Shown piece after piece: positions 27,896 to 38,493 of a DNA stretch of 64,000 bases. Under the pieces are notes generated by a model, which saw only the letters and a list, made by a program, of their open reading frames with translations, was not told where the DNA came from and did no database searches. Within the stretch, counting starts at the first letter, position 1. Each line of letters opens with the position of its first letter. A program made the translations under genes and the position numbers. Source of the stretch: Vreelandella nigrificans (GTDB lineage Bacteria > Pseudomonadota > Gammaproteobacteria > Pseudomonadales > Halomonadaceae); contig NZ_NWUX01000013.1 of NCBI RefSeq assembly GCF_002374315.1, positions 62,001 through 126,000 on the forward strand, in the 5' to 3' direction.

Positions 27896-29449
27896 ATGGC
27901 TATTGATATCAAAGCGCCAACCTTTCCGGAATCCGTTGCCGAAGGCACTGTCGCCGCGTGGCATAAAAAGCCGGGTGATAGCGTTGAGCGTGACGAGCTG
28001 ATTGTTGAAATCGAAACCGACAAAGTGGTGCTTGAAGTCGTCGCACCGGAAGCGGGTACCTTGACCGATGTGATGGCCGAAGAGGGCGAGACCGTCGAGT
28101 CTGAGCAGGTGTTGGGTAAAATTGGCGAAGCCAGCGCAGCAAGTGGTAAAGAAGACAAATCTTCTGATGATGCTAGTGCTAAAAAGCCTGCTGAGAAAAG
28201 CGAAGAGAAGAAAGCCAGCGCCGGTAATGGCTCTGGTAAAAAGCACGATGTGAAAGCGCCTAGCTTCCCTGAGTCGATCCAGGAAGGCACCGTGGCTACC
28301 TGGCACAAGAAAGTAGGTGAAGCGGTTAAGCGCGACGAAGTGCTGGCCGACATCGAAACTGACAAGGTCGTACTGGAAGTAGTTGCTCCCGCTGATGGCG
28401 CCCTGGCAGAGATTAAAGCCGAAGAAGGTAGCCAGGTAGAATCTGAAGCGGTCCTGGCTATTTTTGCAGAAGGTGCGGGTGACGAGAGCGCCACCATCGC
28501 TGATAAGACGCCTGCGGCTTCTGCGGACGATGGCTCAGGCGATGAGAAAATTGGTGATAAAATTCTCGCGCCAGCTGCCCGTAAAATGGTTGCTGAGCAC
28601 GATCTGGATGTTGCAAAGATTGACGGTACCGGCAAAGGCGGCCGTATCTTGAAAGAAGACGTTCAGAAAGCAGTCAAAGATGGCTCTGCTAAGAAAGCGA
28701 GCGCCTCTGCTCCGGCAAAAGCAGCTGCAGCCCCTGCGGTAGAAGGCGAGCGTATCGAGAAACGCGTGCCTATGAGCCGTCTGCGTCAAACCATTGCCAA
28801 GCGTTTGGTTCAAGCTCAGCAAACGGCTGCGATGTTGACGACTTACAACGAAGTGGACATGAGTGAGATCATGGCCCTGCGTGCACAGTACAAAGACACC
28901 TTCCAAAAAGCTCACGATATTAAGCTGGGCTTTATGGGCTTCTTTGTTAAAGCAGCGTCTGAAGCGCTCAAGCGCTTCCCGGATGTCAACGCCTCTATCG
29001 ACGGTACTGACATTGTCTACCACGGCTATCAGGATATCGGTGTAGCGGTATCTACCGATCGTGGCTTAGTGGTGCCGGTGCTACGCGATACCGACAGCAT
29101 GAAAATTGCCGACGTTGAGCGTGCAATTGTGGACTTCGGTAAGCGTGGTCGTGACGGTAAGCTGGGCATGGATGACATGATCGGCGGCACCTTTACCATC
29201 ACCAATGGCGGTACTTTTGGCTCCTTGATGTCGACGCCGATCATCAACCCGCCGCAAACCGCTATTCTGGGCATGCATAAGATCCAGGATCGTCCCATGG
29301 CCGTTAATGGTAAGGTCGAGATTCGCCCGATGATGTACCTGGCGCTCTCTTATGACCACCGCATGATTGACGGTAAAGACGCAGTTCGCTTCCTGGTAAC
29401 TATCAAAGAGTTGCTGGAAGACCCTGCACGCCTGTTGCTGGATGTATAA
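27896..29449 (+). CDS. sucB: 2-oxoglutarate dehydrogenase E2, dihydrolipoyl succinyltransferase with two lipoyl domains
   Basis: Core of the oxoglutarate dehydrogenase complex, transferring succinyl from lipoate to CoA. The product is 517 residues, some 110 longer than E. coli SucB, because it has two lipoyl domains: residues about 3-78 with lipoyl-lysine K43, and about 117-190 with K157, each in the sequence [10 protein letters not shown]. Acidic Lys/Ala-rich linkers separate them. The peripheral subunit-binding domain follows (about 218-258, [16 protein letters not shown]), then the catalytic domain with active-site [12 protein letters not shown] near the C-terminus. A good AAGGGAAA precedes the ATG, 38 bp after sucA. 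Confidence 0.96.
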   Translation: MAIDIKAPTFPESVAEGTVAAWHKKPGDSVERDELIVEIETDKVVLEVVAPEAGTLTDVMAEEGETVESEQVLGKIGEASAASGKEDKSSDDASAKKPAEKSEEKKASAGNGSGKKHDVKAPSFPESIQEGTVATWHKKVGEAVKRDEVLADIETDKVVLEVVAPADGALAEIKAEEGSQVESEAVLAIFAEGAGDESATIADKTPAASADDGSGDEKIGDKILAPAARKMVAEHDLDVAKIDGTGKGGRILKEDVQKAVKDGSAKKASASAPAKAAAAPAVEGERIEKRVPMSRLRQTIAKRLVQAQQTAAMLTTYNEVDMSEIMALRAQYKDTFQKAHDIKLGFMGFFVKAASEALKRFPDVNASIDGTDIVYHGYQDIGVAVSTDRGLVVPVLRDTDSMKIADVERAIVDFGKRGRDGKLGMDDMIGGTFTITNGGTFGSLMSTPIINPPQTAILGMHKIQDRPMAVNGKVEIRPMMYLALSYDHRMIDGKDAVRFLVTIKELLEDPARLLLDV

Positions 29450-29503
29450 CGGAGCGCGTTGATACGCCTCCGATTTAACTAGCGTTCTTATGCAATCGCA
29501 CAC

Positions 29504-31000
<1,497 letters not shown>

Positions 31001-31019
31001 TTCGCTAAGCAACAACCAA

Positions 31020-31039
31020 GCGCCACCGTCAGGTGGCGC
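31020..31039 (+). other. Hairpin between lpd and sucC
   Basis: GCGCCACC (31020-31027) pairs perfectly with GGTGGCGC (31032-31039) around a GTCA loop. No T-tract follows, so it is more likely an RNA stabilising or processing element than a terminator. The remaining 140 bp before sucC show no clear promoter. Confidence 0.55.
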
Positions 31040-31177
31040 AACGCTTTCGGCTTTGTCTTAATCCACAAAGATCGAAAGAACGGGGATGACCAGCTCTTTT
31101 AAGAACATTGTTGTAAGACAGTTCTTTTAAAGCAACTGATCATCGTTCGAGTCACATGCAACCAATGGCATGAATCG

Positions 31178-32344
31178 ATGAATCTTCACGAGTATCAAGG
31201 CAAACAGCTGTTTGCTGATTATGGTCTGCCAGTGTCCAAAGGCTTTGCCGTGGACACTCCCGAAGAAGCGGAAGAAGCTTGTAAAAAAATCGGCGGTGAT
31301 ATGTGGGTGGTTAAAGCCCAGGTTCACGCGGGTGGCCGTGGTAAAGCGGGTGGCGTTAAGCTGATTAAAGATCCCGCTGAAGCGAAGGCATTTGCTGAGC
31401 AGTGGCTAGGCAAGAACTTGGTTACCTTCCAGACTGACGAAAAAGGTCAGCCGGTTGCCAAGATTTTGGTCGAGACCTGCACTAACATCGCTGACGAGCT
31501 CTATTTGGGCGCAGTGGTAGACCGTACTACCCGCCGCGTGGTCTTTATGGCCTCTACCGAAGGCGGTGTAGAAATCGAGACGGTTGCTGAAGAGACGCCG
31601 GAAAAAATTCTTAAAGCAGAGATCGACCCGCTGGTTGGCGCGCAGCCCTACCAAGCGCGTGAGCTGGCTTTTGCTCTGGGCCTAAAAGGCGACCAGATCA
31701 AACAGTTCACCAAGATCTTCCTGGGCCTCTCCAAGCTTTTCCATGAGAAAGACTTGGCCCTGCTGGAAATCAACCCACTGGTTGTTACTGACGAAGGCAA
31801 TCTGCACTGCCTCGACGCCAAACTGGGTCTAGACAGCAATGCGCTGTACCGTCACCCAGACCTGCAAGCAATGCGCGATCCTTCCCAAGAAGATTCTCGC
31901 GAAGCTGATGCAGCGAAGTGGGAGCTTAACTACGTAGCGCTAGATGGCAACATCGGCTGCATGGTTAACGGTGCTGGCCTGGCCATGGGCACCATGGACA
32001 TCGTCAACCTGAGTGGCGGCAAGCCCGCTAACTTCCTGGATGTAGGCGGCGGCGCGACTAAAGAGCGCGTAGCAGAAGCGTTCAAGATCATCCTGTCTGA
32101 CGACAACGTCAAAGCCGTTCTAGTTAACATCTTCGGCGGTATTGTTCGCTGCGACATGATTGCTGAAGGCATCATCGGCGCTGTTGAGCAAGTCGGTGTT
32201 AACGTACCAGTTGTGGTACGTCTGGAAGGTAACAACGCCGAGCTGGGCACTGAAAAACTAGCGTCTAGCGGTCTGAACATCATCGCTGCTACCAGTCTGA
32301 CCGACGCGGCACAGCAGGTCGTTAAAGCGGCGGAGGGCAAGTAA
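31178..32344 (+). CDS. sucC: Succinate--CoA ligase, beta subunit
   Basis: With SucD, converts succinyl-CoA to succinate while making ATP or GTP. The product is 388 residues. The N-terminal ATP-grasp fold starts [19 protein letters not shown], with the nucleotide loop [15 protein letters not shown] at about 46-60. The C-terminal CoA-ligase domain contains [14 protein letters not shown]. The ribosome site is weak by eye. The stop overlaps the sucD start by one base, so the subunits are made in a fixed ratio. Confidence 0.96.
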   Translation: MNLHEYQGKQLFADYGLPVSKGFAVDTPEEAEEACKKIGGDMWVVKAQVHAGGRGKAGGVKLIKDPAEAKAFAEQWLGKNLVTFQTDEKGQPVAKILVETCTNIADELYLGAVVDRTTRRVVFMASTEGGVEIETVAEETPEKILKAEIDPLVGAQPYQARELAFALGLKGDQIKQFTKIFLGLSKLFHEKDLALLEINPLVVTDEGNLHCLDAKLGLDSNALYRHPDLQAMRDPSQEDSREADAAKWELNYVALDGNIGCMVNGAGLAMGTMDIVNLSGGKPANFLDVGGGATKERVAEAFKIILSDDNVKAVLVNIFGGIVRCDMIAEGIIGAVEQVGVNVPVVVRLEGNNAELGTEKLASSGLNIIAATSLTDAAQQVVKAAEGK

Positions 32345-33216
32345 TGAGCATCCTGATCGATAAGAACACCAAGGTCATCTGCCAAGGTTTCACTGGTGGC
32401 CAGGGCACGTTCCACTCCGAACAGGCGATTGCCTATGGCACGCAAATGGTCGGTGGTGTTACACCGGGCAAAGGCGGCCAAACGCACCTGGGTCTGCCCG
32501 TATTCAACACCGTGAAAGAAGCGGTCGAGAAAACCGGCGCGGAAGCCAGCGTGATCTACGTTCCGGCACCGTTCTGTAAAGACTCGATTCTTGAAGCCGC
32601 TAACGCTGGCATCAAGCTGATCGTGTGTATCACCGAAGGCATCGCAACACTGGACATGCTCGAAGCAAAAGTAAAATGCGACGAGCTGGGTGTACGCCTG
32701 ATTGGTCCGAACTGCCCAGGTGTTATCACTCCAGGCGAATGCAAAATCGGCATCATGCCGGGCCACATTCACCAGCCGGGTAAAGTCGGTATCGTGTCTC
32801 GTTCAGGCACCCTGACTTACGAAGCTGTTAAGCAGACCACTGACCACGGTTTCGGTCAGTCTACCTGTGTTGGCATCGGTGGTGATCCGATCCCAGGCTC
32901 TAACTTCATCGACATCCTGGAGATGTTCGAGAAGGATCCGAAAACCGAAGCGATCGTTATGATTGGCGAGATCGGTGGTACCGCTGAAGAAGAAGCAGCA
33001 GCGTACATCAAAGCCAACATTTCTAAGCCGGTGGTTTCTTACATTGCTGGTGTGACTGCACCTCCTGGCAAGCGTATGGGCCATGCGGGCGCGATCATCT
33101 CTGGCGGTAAAGGCACCGCTGACGAGAAGTTTGCAGCCCTTGAAGACGCCGGTGTTAAAACCGTGCGCTCTTTGGCACAAATCGGTGACGCGCTGAAAGA
33201 AGTAACTGGCTGGTAA
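32344..33216 (+). CDS. sucD: Succinate--CoA ligase, alpha subunit
   Basis: Carries the phosphohistidine of the reaction. The product is 290 residues: a CoA-binding Rossmann domain ([20 protein letters not shown] at about 13-32) and the ligase domain with H247 in [16 protein letters not shown]. All expected motifs are present. The TAATG junction with sucC gives coupling, and a terminator follows at 33252. Confidence 0.96.
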   Translation: MSILIDKNTKVICQGFTGGQGTFHSEQAIAYGTQMVGGVTPGKGGQTHLGLPVFNTVKEAVEKTGAEASVIYVPAPFCKDSILEAANAGIKLIVCITEGIATLDMLEAKVKCDELGVRLIGPNCPGVITPGECKIGIMPGHIHQPGKVGIVSRSGTLTYEAVKQTTDHGFGQSTCVGIGGDPIPGSNFIDILEMFEKDPKTEAIVMIGEIGGTAEEEAAAYIKANISKPVVSYIAGVTAPPGKRMGHAGAIISGGKGTADEKFAALEDAGVKTVRSLAQIGDALKEVTGW

Positions 33217-33251
33217 GCGTTTGCTTACCCATCCAGTCCAGCACGGCCTTT

Positions 33252-33275
33252 AAGAGCACCTTCGGGTGCTCTTTT
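33252..33275 (+). terminator. Terminator of the suc operon
   Basis: AAGAGCACC (33252-33260) pairs with GGTGCTCTT (33265-33273) around a TTCG tetraloop, running into four T residues. Confidence 0.92.
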
Positions 33276-33302
33276 CATTGGGCATAAGTAAATGAAGCGC
33301 AT

Positions 33303-33334
33303 AAAAAACGCGGCGCTTGAATAAGCGCCGCGTT
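33303..33334 (-). terminator. Terminator of rnb
   Basis: A 12-bp perfect stem, AACGCGGCGCTT (33307-33318) with AAGCGCCGCGTT (33323-33334). Read on the minus strand it ends in six T residues, 19 bp after the rnb stop. Confidence 0.9.
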
Positions 33335-33352
33335 AGTTAGACCGTCTAGCTG

Positions 33353-35293
33353 CTAGGCAGCGGGGCGAGCCACCAGCGAGCGGGTCTCCTCGCGGGCTTC
33401 AGTGAGTGCTACGCGTAGGCTATCGCCCAGTTTGTAGCGCTCTTCGCCTTCAATCTGAATGCGGCCCTCTTTGTCATCAATGACCACTTTGTCGCGGTCG
33501 CTGTGCATTAAAGGCGCTGGTACAAAGGCTGTTGCGCCATTGTCGATCAGGCGTACCCGCATACCACCGCGATTAATCGCCATGATTTCTGCCTCAAAGG
33601 TATCCTGATTTTGAGCCGCGGGAGTCAGATAGCGCACATAGAGCCAGTCTTTTACGTCGCGCTCAGCCATGCGGTTTAGGCGACGGCGTTCGGTAAGTTG
33701 CTCGGTGAGTTGCTGGCTAGCTTCCGCTGGAGCCTGCTCACCCTTCAGTACGCGCTTAATCAAACGGTGGTTGACCATATCGCCATACTTACGAATCGGC
33801 GACGTCCAAGTGGCGTAAGCCGGTAACCCTAGTCCAAAGTGTGGGCCGGGCTGTGCTGACATACTAGTGAAGCCCTGGAAGCGGCGTAGTCGTGCATCCA
33901 GCCAGGCATCATCGCGGCTCTCTAAGGCGCGTTTCAGCTCTTTGTAGTGGGCCAGTTCAGTCAATGCTTCCTGCGCGACTTCAATCTGCTGACCAGCCAG
34001 GAACTCTTGAGCTGCTTCGGCTTTGTCTGGCTCAAAGGCGCGGTGTACGTTGAAGATGCCGTGACCAATATGCTGGGCGAGGAAGTCGGCACAGCAAGCA
34101 TTAGCAGCAATCATCGACTCTTCAATCATACGGTTGGCAATGCGCCGATCTTCTGTGCGAATACCCAGCACGTTACCCGCATCGTCCAAGTCGAAGACGT
34201 AGTCTGGACGGTCTTTGAACACCAGTGCGTGTTCATTACGCCAAGCGGTACGCGCCTCGGTCAAATCTCGTAGGGCGGTAAGTTGCTCAGCAATATCATC
34301 TGCTGGCGCCCAATCTCCTTGACCTTCGATCCAATCAGATACGCTGTCATAAACGAGCTTAGCGTGAGATTTTACGTTCGCGGCAAAGAAACGGTAATCG
34401 CCTAGGCTGCCGTCGGCATTAATATTCAGCGTGCAGGCTAACGCTGGGCGCTCTTGGCCTTCCCAGAGCGAGCAAAGGTCATCGGCCAACTGCTCAGGCA
34501 ACATGGTGACGTTTTGGCCTGGCAAGTAAACGGTAAAGGCGCGGGTACGCGCTTCCAGATCGGCCGCGTGGCCCTCCATGACATAAGCAGTAGGGTCGGC
34601 AATGGCAACGCTCATCTGCCAGCCACCTTCGGCGCGAGTGGCAATATGCAGAGCGTCATCCATATCACGCGTTTTTTCACCATCAATGGTGAAGAAGGGG
34701 AGTGCTGTAAGGTCCTCCCGCGGAAGCCCTTCATCGATTAATGGCCATTCGTTGCCTGCCTCTGGGCAATCTTGCTCAAGCGCATGGCGGGCTAGGGTAA
34801 CGCGCCATGGCACGGCAGGGTTATCGGCTTTAGCGACCAACTCATCAATCTGAGTGAAGAAGCCACGGTCGTTCTCTTTGAGCGGGTGGCGCACCAGTCG
34901 TGCAACAACCCAGTCGCCATCCGCAATGGTGGCTTCATCTAGGCTGTTCTTAATGCGCGCCTTAAGCACGTTACGAATGGAGGGGTGGTCCGGCACTACT
35001 GCGAGGCGGTCTTCGCGCTTTTGCACCCGTGCAACAAAGCGGTCAAGCCCCGCTTCAATTAGCTTTTCGGGTTCAACGGACTTCTTGTCGCCGTTTTCAT
35101 GAATCACCGCTTCAACGCGGTCACCATGCAGGACCTGCTTCATAGCGGGTGGCGGCACAAAGTAGGATTCACCGCTATCGGTTTCTAGAAAACCAAAACC
35201 TTTTTCGGTGGCTTTGATCACCCCTTCAGCGCGTGGGGTGGTTTGACGAATCTGTTGCTTGAGCTGGGCAAGCAGGGAGTTGTTTTGCAGCAT
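33353..35293 (-). CDS. rnb: Exoribonuclease II
   Basis: Processive 3-prime to 5-prime single-strand RNase involved in mRNA decay. The product is 646 residues, close to the 644 of E. coli RNase II and far shorter than RNase R. It has two N-terminal cold-shock domains (TPRAEGVIKATEKGFGFLET), the RNB catalytic domain with the metal-binding aspartates in DGEKTRDMDDALH (about 196-208), and a C-terminal S1 domain (INRGGMRVRLIDNGATAFVP). I place the start at ATG 35293, which aligns with E. coli; the open frame to a TTG at 35353 is not supported. It stands alone. Confidence 0.94.
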   Translation of the reverse strand: MLQNNSLLAQLKQQIRQTTPRAEGVIKATEKGFGFLETDSGESYFVPPPAMKQVLHGDRVEAVIHENGDKKSVEPEKLIEAGLDRFVARVQKREDRLAVVPDHPSIRNVLKARIKNSLDEATIADGDWVVARLVRHPLKENDRGFFTQIDELVAKADNPAVPWRVTLARHALEQDCPEAGNEWPLIDEGLPREDLTALPFFTIDGEKTRDMDDALHIATRAEGGWQMSVAIADPTAYVMEGHAADLEARTRAFTVYLPGQNVTMLPEQLADDLCSLWEGQERPALACTLNINADGSLGDYRFFAANVKSHAKLVYDSVSDWIEGQGDWAPADDIAEQLTALRDLTEARTAWRNEHALVFKDRPDYVFDLDDAGNVLGIRTEDRRIANRMIEESMIAANACCADFLAQHIGHGIFNVHRAFEPDKAEAAQEFLAGQQIEVAQEALTELAHYKELKRALESRDDAWLDARLRRFQGFTSMSAQPGPHFGLGLPAYATWTSPIRKYGDMVNHRLIKRVLKGEQAPAEASQQLTEQLTERRRLNRMAERDVKDWLYVRYLTPAAQNQDTFEAEIMAINRGGMRVRLIDNGATAFVPAPLMHSDRDKVVIDDKEGRIQIEGEERYKLGDSLRVALTEAREETRSLVARPAA

Positions 35294-35513
35294 GTGTTCA
35301 ATCAGTTGGCGAGGGTAGCCTGCCACTATACGGATTCCCAAAGGCTGCGCCAATCGTGCTTGCCCTGAAGTTCGCTTCGGCCCTGAACTATCAACGATCT
35401 GCGTTCACTCTTGTGTGTGAGTTATCGCCTTGTTGGGCAAACGAACCTCGCTATTTCAACCTCACTATTCAACCCCGCTATTCAACCCCGATATTCAACC
35501 ATAGTTGTAGCTA
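35294..35513. repeat. Intergenic region with 13-bp tandem repeat upstream of the nag regulator
   Basis: Most of this stretch is featureless. At 35451-35500 a CTATTCAACC-CCG unit occurs about four times: one 14-bp variant (35451-35464), two identical 13-bp copies (35465-35477 and 35478-35490) and a partial one (35491-35500). It lies immediately before the operator array at 35514. Confidence 0.8.
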
Positions 35514-35565
35514 ATTGGTATTTGATTGGTATCTCATTGGGTCTATAGTGGTATCTAATTGGTAT
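35514..35565 (+). promoter_or_regulatory. Phased operator array and promoter of the nag operon
   Basis: Five ATTGGTAT-like half-sites start at 35514, 35525, 35536, 35547 and 35558, exactly 11 bp apart; three are identical and two diverged (ATTGGGTC, AGTGGTAT). A promoter TTGATT (35522-35527) / TATAGT (35544-35549), 16 bp apart, lies within the array. ATTGGTAT resembles the half-site of HutC-type GntR regulators such as YvoA/NagR, so the neighbouring GntR protein is the likely ligand. Repressor bound here would cover the promoter. Confidence 0.65.
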
Positions 35566-35586
35566 GGCCTTTACTGGAAGATACTC

Positions 35587-36321
35587 ATGGATTCACGCTT
35601 TACTCAGCTACACCTTGATCCTCAAGGAGCAACACCGCTTTATCAGCAGCTGGCTCGTCAGCTAGAGCAGGCTATTGAGACTGGTGCGTGGCAAGCCGGG
35701 GAGGCACTGCCGTCGGAGCGCAACCTAGCCGAGAGCTTGGCCGTTTCGCGAATTACTGCGCGTAAGGCGTTGGATCGGCTAGCAGAGCTGGGGCTCATTC
35801 GTCGTAGCCGTGGCTCTGGCACCTTTATCACTCCCCGCCTCAACCAGTCCCTATCTCGGCTGTCCAGCTTCACCGAGCTACTGACCCAGCGCGGTTTTAC
35901 ACCTAGCTCCCACTGGTTGGAGCGCAAGCTAGCCAACCCCAGTGTGGAAGAAAGCATGCGCCTTGGTCTGGGGGCTGATGTCCAAGTTGCACGTCTCAAG
36001 CGCCTGCGCTTAGCCGATGAGGTGGTAATGGCGGTAGAGGAAAGCTGCCTACCCATCTCGGTACTGCCCGATCCGCTAACGGTGAATACGTCGCTTTATG
36101 CGGTGTTGGAGGCCAGCGGTAAGGGCATAGCTCGCGCCCTACAGCATGTCACTGCTATCAATGCAGATGCTGAGTTAGCGCTGCTCGCTGAGGTGCCAGA
36201 AGGCCAGGCGCTACTCAAAGTGACGCGACTGGGCTACCTCTCCGATGGCACGCCGGCGGAACTCACCATTACCTACTGCCGAACTGATTATTACGACTTT
36301 ATGGTCGAGCTGACCCGCTAG
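35587..36321 (+). CDS. GntR/HutC-family regulator of N-acetylglucosamine use (NagR/NagQ-like)
   Basis: The product is 244 residues from ATG 35587, with GGAAG 6 nt upstream; the open frame further 5-prime runs through the operator array and is not coding. The winged helix (about 15-80) contains LPSERNLAESLAVSRITARK and RRSRGSGTFI. The C-terminal UTRA domain (about 95-240) binds a phosphorylated sugar in this family; GlcN-6-P or GlcNAc-6-P is expected from the neighbours. It is first in an operon with nagA, nagB-II, the PTS genes and probably the HAD gene, and most likely represses its own promoter. Confidence 0.88.
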   Translation: MDSRFTQLHLDPQGATPLYQQLARQLEQAIETGAWQAGEALPSERNLAESLAVSRITARKALDRLAELGLIRRSRGSGTFITPRLNQSLSRLSSFTELLTQRGFTPSSHWLERKLANPSVEESMRLGLGADVQVARLKRLRLADEVVMAVEESCLPISVLPDPLTVNTSLYAVLEASGKGIARALQHVTAINADAELALLAEVPEGQALLKVTRLGYLSDGTPAELTITYCRTDYYDFMVELTR

Positions 36322-36329
36322 GAGGTTTT

Positions 36330-37454
36330 ATGCTGTTTGGCAATATCCTCACCTCCGAGGGCTGGCGCCTAGGAGAGATCCATTGGGAAGAGGGGCGTAT
36401 CAAGCGTATTGATGGCGACCCGGTAGATCCTGACACCAACGACCAGCTACGTATTGTTCCCGGCTTTATAGATTTGCATGTCCATGGTGGGGGTGGTGCC
36501 GACACCATGGAAGGTGGCAGGGCGCTTGCCACGCTAGCGCGAACTCACGTGCGTTTTGGAACCACTCGTTTGCTTGCTACCACCATGACGGCGCCAGACG
36601 CGCAGATTCGTCAAGTGCTATGTGATATCTCCAACTACATGGAAGCGCAGGAGCCGAATGCAGCCAGGGTATTGGGCGTTCATTTGGAAGGCCCCTATAT
36701 CAACCCCGGCAAGCTGGGCGCTCAACCCGCCCATGCGCGTAATGGTGTGATTGAGGAGGTTGACGAACTCTGTGCGTTGGCCCCCATCCGCTTGCTGACG
36801 CTTGCCCCAGAGTTAGCCGGGCACTATGCGTTAATTCGTCATCTCAGTGAGCGAGGGGTGCGGGTTCAGCTAGGGCATACGCTTGGCAGCTATGAAGAAG
36901 GCGTTGAGGCAATGGCTCATGGCGCCTGCGGGTTTACTCATCTGTTCAATGCCATGACCGGCTTGCACCACCGCAAACCTGGCATGGTCGGCGCAGCGCT
37001 TGCCCATGCGCAGTACGCCGAACTGATCCCAGACTTGCTACATGTGCATCCTGGAGCCATCCGTACTGCCTTACGTTGCATCCCTAACCTCTACGCCGTG
37101 ACCGACTCCACCGCTGCAGCAGGCATGCCTGACGGTGATTACCGACTAGGTGAGCAGACCGTCACCAAATGCCTGGGTGGCGTGCGTTTGGCTGATGGCA
37201 CCCTGGCGGGCAGCACGCTGACGATGGATCAAGCGTTACGTAACTTCGTTAGTCTCGGTCTTACCTTGGCGGATGCCTCGGATCGCCTGTCACGTTTTCC
37301 CGCCGACTTTTTAGGTATCGACGATATCGGCCGCCTGCAAGAGGGCGCGTTAGCGGATCTAGTCGTCCTTGACCCTCAACTTAAACTCCAAGCGGTCTAT
37401 GTCGAAGGCCACCATGTCTGTGGAAATGTCCAAGGAGCCTCACAATGTCTCTGA
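36330..37454 (+). CDS. nagA: N-acetylglucosamine-6-phosphate deacetylase
   Basis: Amidohydrolase releasing acetate from GlcNAc-6-P. The product is 374 residues. The metal motif is DLHVHGGGG (about 49-57), the HLEGPYINP strand carries the metal-binding Glu, further ligands lie in QLGHTLG and FTHLFNAM, and the catalytic Asp is in AVTDSTAAAGMPDG. TAGGAGG precedes the ATG, 8 bp after the regulator. Its end overlaps the next gene by 10 nt. Confidence 0.95.
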   Translation: MLFGNILTSEGWRLGEIHWEEGRIKRIDGDPVDPDTNDQLRIVPGFIDLHVHGGGGADTMEGGRALATLARTHVRFGTTRLLATTMTAPDAQIRQVLCDISNYMEAQEPNAARVLGVHLEGPYINPGKLGAQPAHARNGVIEEVDELCALAPIRLLTLAPELAGHYALIRHLSERGVRVQLGHTLGSYEEGVEAMAHGACGFTHLFNAMTGLHHRKPGMVGAALAHAQYAELIPDLLHVHPGAIRTALRCIPNLYAVTDSTAAAGMPDGDYRLGEQTVTKCLGGVRLADGTLAGSTLTMDQALRNFVSLGLTLADASDRLSRFPADFLGIDDIGRLQEGALADLVVLDPQLKLQAVYVEGHHVCGNVQGASQCL

Positions 37455-38464
37455 TGCTAGAAGAAACCCGCAACGCCCCTGAGCGTATTCGCGGCCAACT
37501 GCAACGTAATGCGTCGCTGCTCGCTGCACTAGGCGAGCGCTTGCGCCTTGCCGAGCCTGTCGCGGCGGTTACCGTGGCCCGGGGAAGCTCCGACCATGCT
37601 GCCAGCTACTTTGCTTACCAATGCATGAAGCGTAAAGGCATTCCGGTGGCCTCGCTACCTCCTTCCCTGACCACTCTGGCTAAGGCGCCTTGGCGTCTGA
37701 CGGGGCAGTTGGCCTTGGCGGTTTCTCAGTCTGGCCAGAGCCCCGATCTAGTGGCTACTCAACAGGCACTAGCCGCCGCTGGCGCGCGTACCGTGGCGTT
37801 GGTTAATACCCAGCAATCGCCTCTGGGGGCGGCCAGTGATAGTGAGGTTCCCCTTTATGCTGGGGAGGAGAAGAGTGTCGCCGCCACCAAAAGCTACTTG
37901 GCCACGCTTTCCGCTATGGCACAACTCATCGGCCACTGGCAGGAAGATCGCTTGCTACTCACCGCTCTGGATGAATTGCCTGGGCGCTTAACTGAGGCCC
38001 TGGCGACAGACTGGTCGCCAGCCATCGAGGCGCTGTTGCATGCCGACAAGATGATGGTGATTGGCCGTGGTGCGGGTCTTGCTGTTGCCCAGGAAGCGGC
38101 TCTCAAATTTAAAGAAACCTGTGCCATTCAAGCTGAACCCTTTAGCGGTGCAGAAGTTCGCCATGGCCCGATGGCGCTGATTGGCCCTGATTATCCAGTG
38201 CTGGTATTTGCTCCAGCGGGGCCTGAACAGAGCGGTTTGTTGGAGTTGGCTGAATGGCTCAAAAGTGTTGGTGCTCGAGTAATACTGGCCGCGGACAAGG
38301 GCGTAGTACAGCGCAATTTGACCTTGGTAGATGCTGGCCATGAGGACCTGCAGCCACTGTCGGTGATCCAGAGTTTTTATCAAATGGTGGCTGGTCTTGC
38401 GGCGGCTCGAGGAAGCGATCCAGATCGCCCTCGGCACCTCAATAAAGTCACCTGCACCCTGTAA
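37445..38464 (+). CDS. SIS-domain glucosamine-6-phosphate deaminase (NagB-II type)
   Basis: Converts glucosamine-6-phosphate to fructose-6-phosphate and ammonia. The product is 339 residues and consists of two SIS domains (about 35-165 and 190-330), like the isomerase half of GlmS but without the glutaminase half. Marks are TVARGSSDHAASYFAYQCMK, AVSQSGQSPDLV, EKSVAATKSYLATLSA and the C-terminal DRPRHLNKVTCTL. This non-homologous replacement of classical NagB is known from Shewanella and other marine gammaproteobacteria. Context between nagA and the GlcNAc PTS supports the call; agaS-type isomerase is the nearest alternative. Confidence 0.88.
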   Translation: MSLMLEETRNAPERIRGQLQRNASLLAALGERLRLAEPVAAVTVARGSSDHAASYFAYQCMKRKGIPVASLPPSLTTLAKAPWRLTGQLALAVSQSGQSPDLVATQQALAAAGARTVALVNTQQSPLGAASDSEVPLYAGEEKSVAATKSYLATLSAMAQLIGHWQEDRLLLTALDELPGRLTEALATDWSPAIEALLHADKMMVIGRGAGLAVAQEAALKFKETCAIQAEPFSGAEVRHGPMALIGPDYPVLVFAPAGPEQSGLLELAEWLKSVGARVILAADKGVVQRNLTLVDAGHEDLQPLSVIQSFYQMVAGLAAARGSDPDRPRHLNKVTCTL

Positions 38465-38493
38465 CGCATAACAACAATATTGGGAGTACTCCC

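Noticed and set aside
27871..28635. 254-codon open frame antisense to sucB
   Set aside because: It is a shadow of the Ala/Glu/Lys-rich lipoyl and linker codons; no ribosome site and a low-complexity product.
31930..32772. 280-codon open frame antisense to sucC/sucD
   Set aside because: It lies wholly opposite two certain genes and has no start signals; a result of strong codon bias in sucCD.
33353..35353. RNase R (rnr)
   Set aside because: Length (646 residues), the N-terminal sequence and the short C-terminus match RNase II; the Lys-rich RNase R tail is missing.
35515..35586. N-terminal extension of the GntR regulator
   Set aside because: The extra 24 codons run through the operator array and promoter; ATG 35587 has its own ribosome site.
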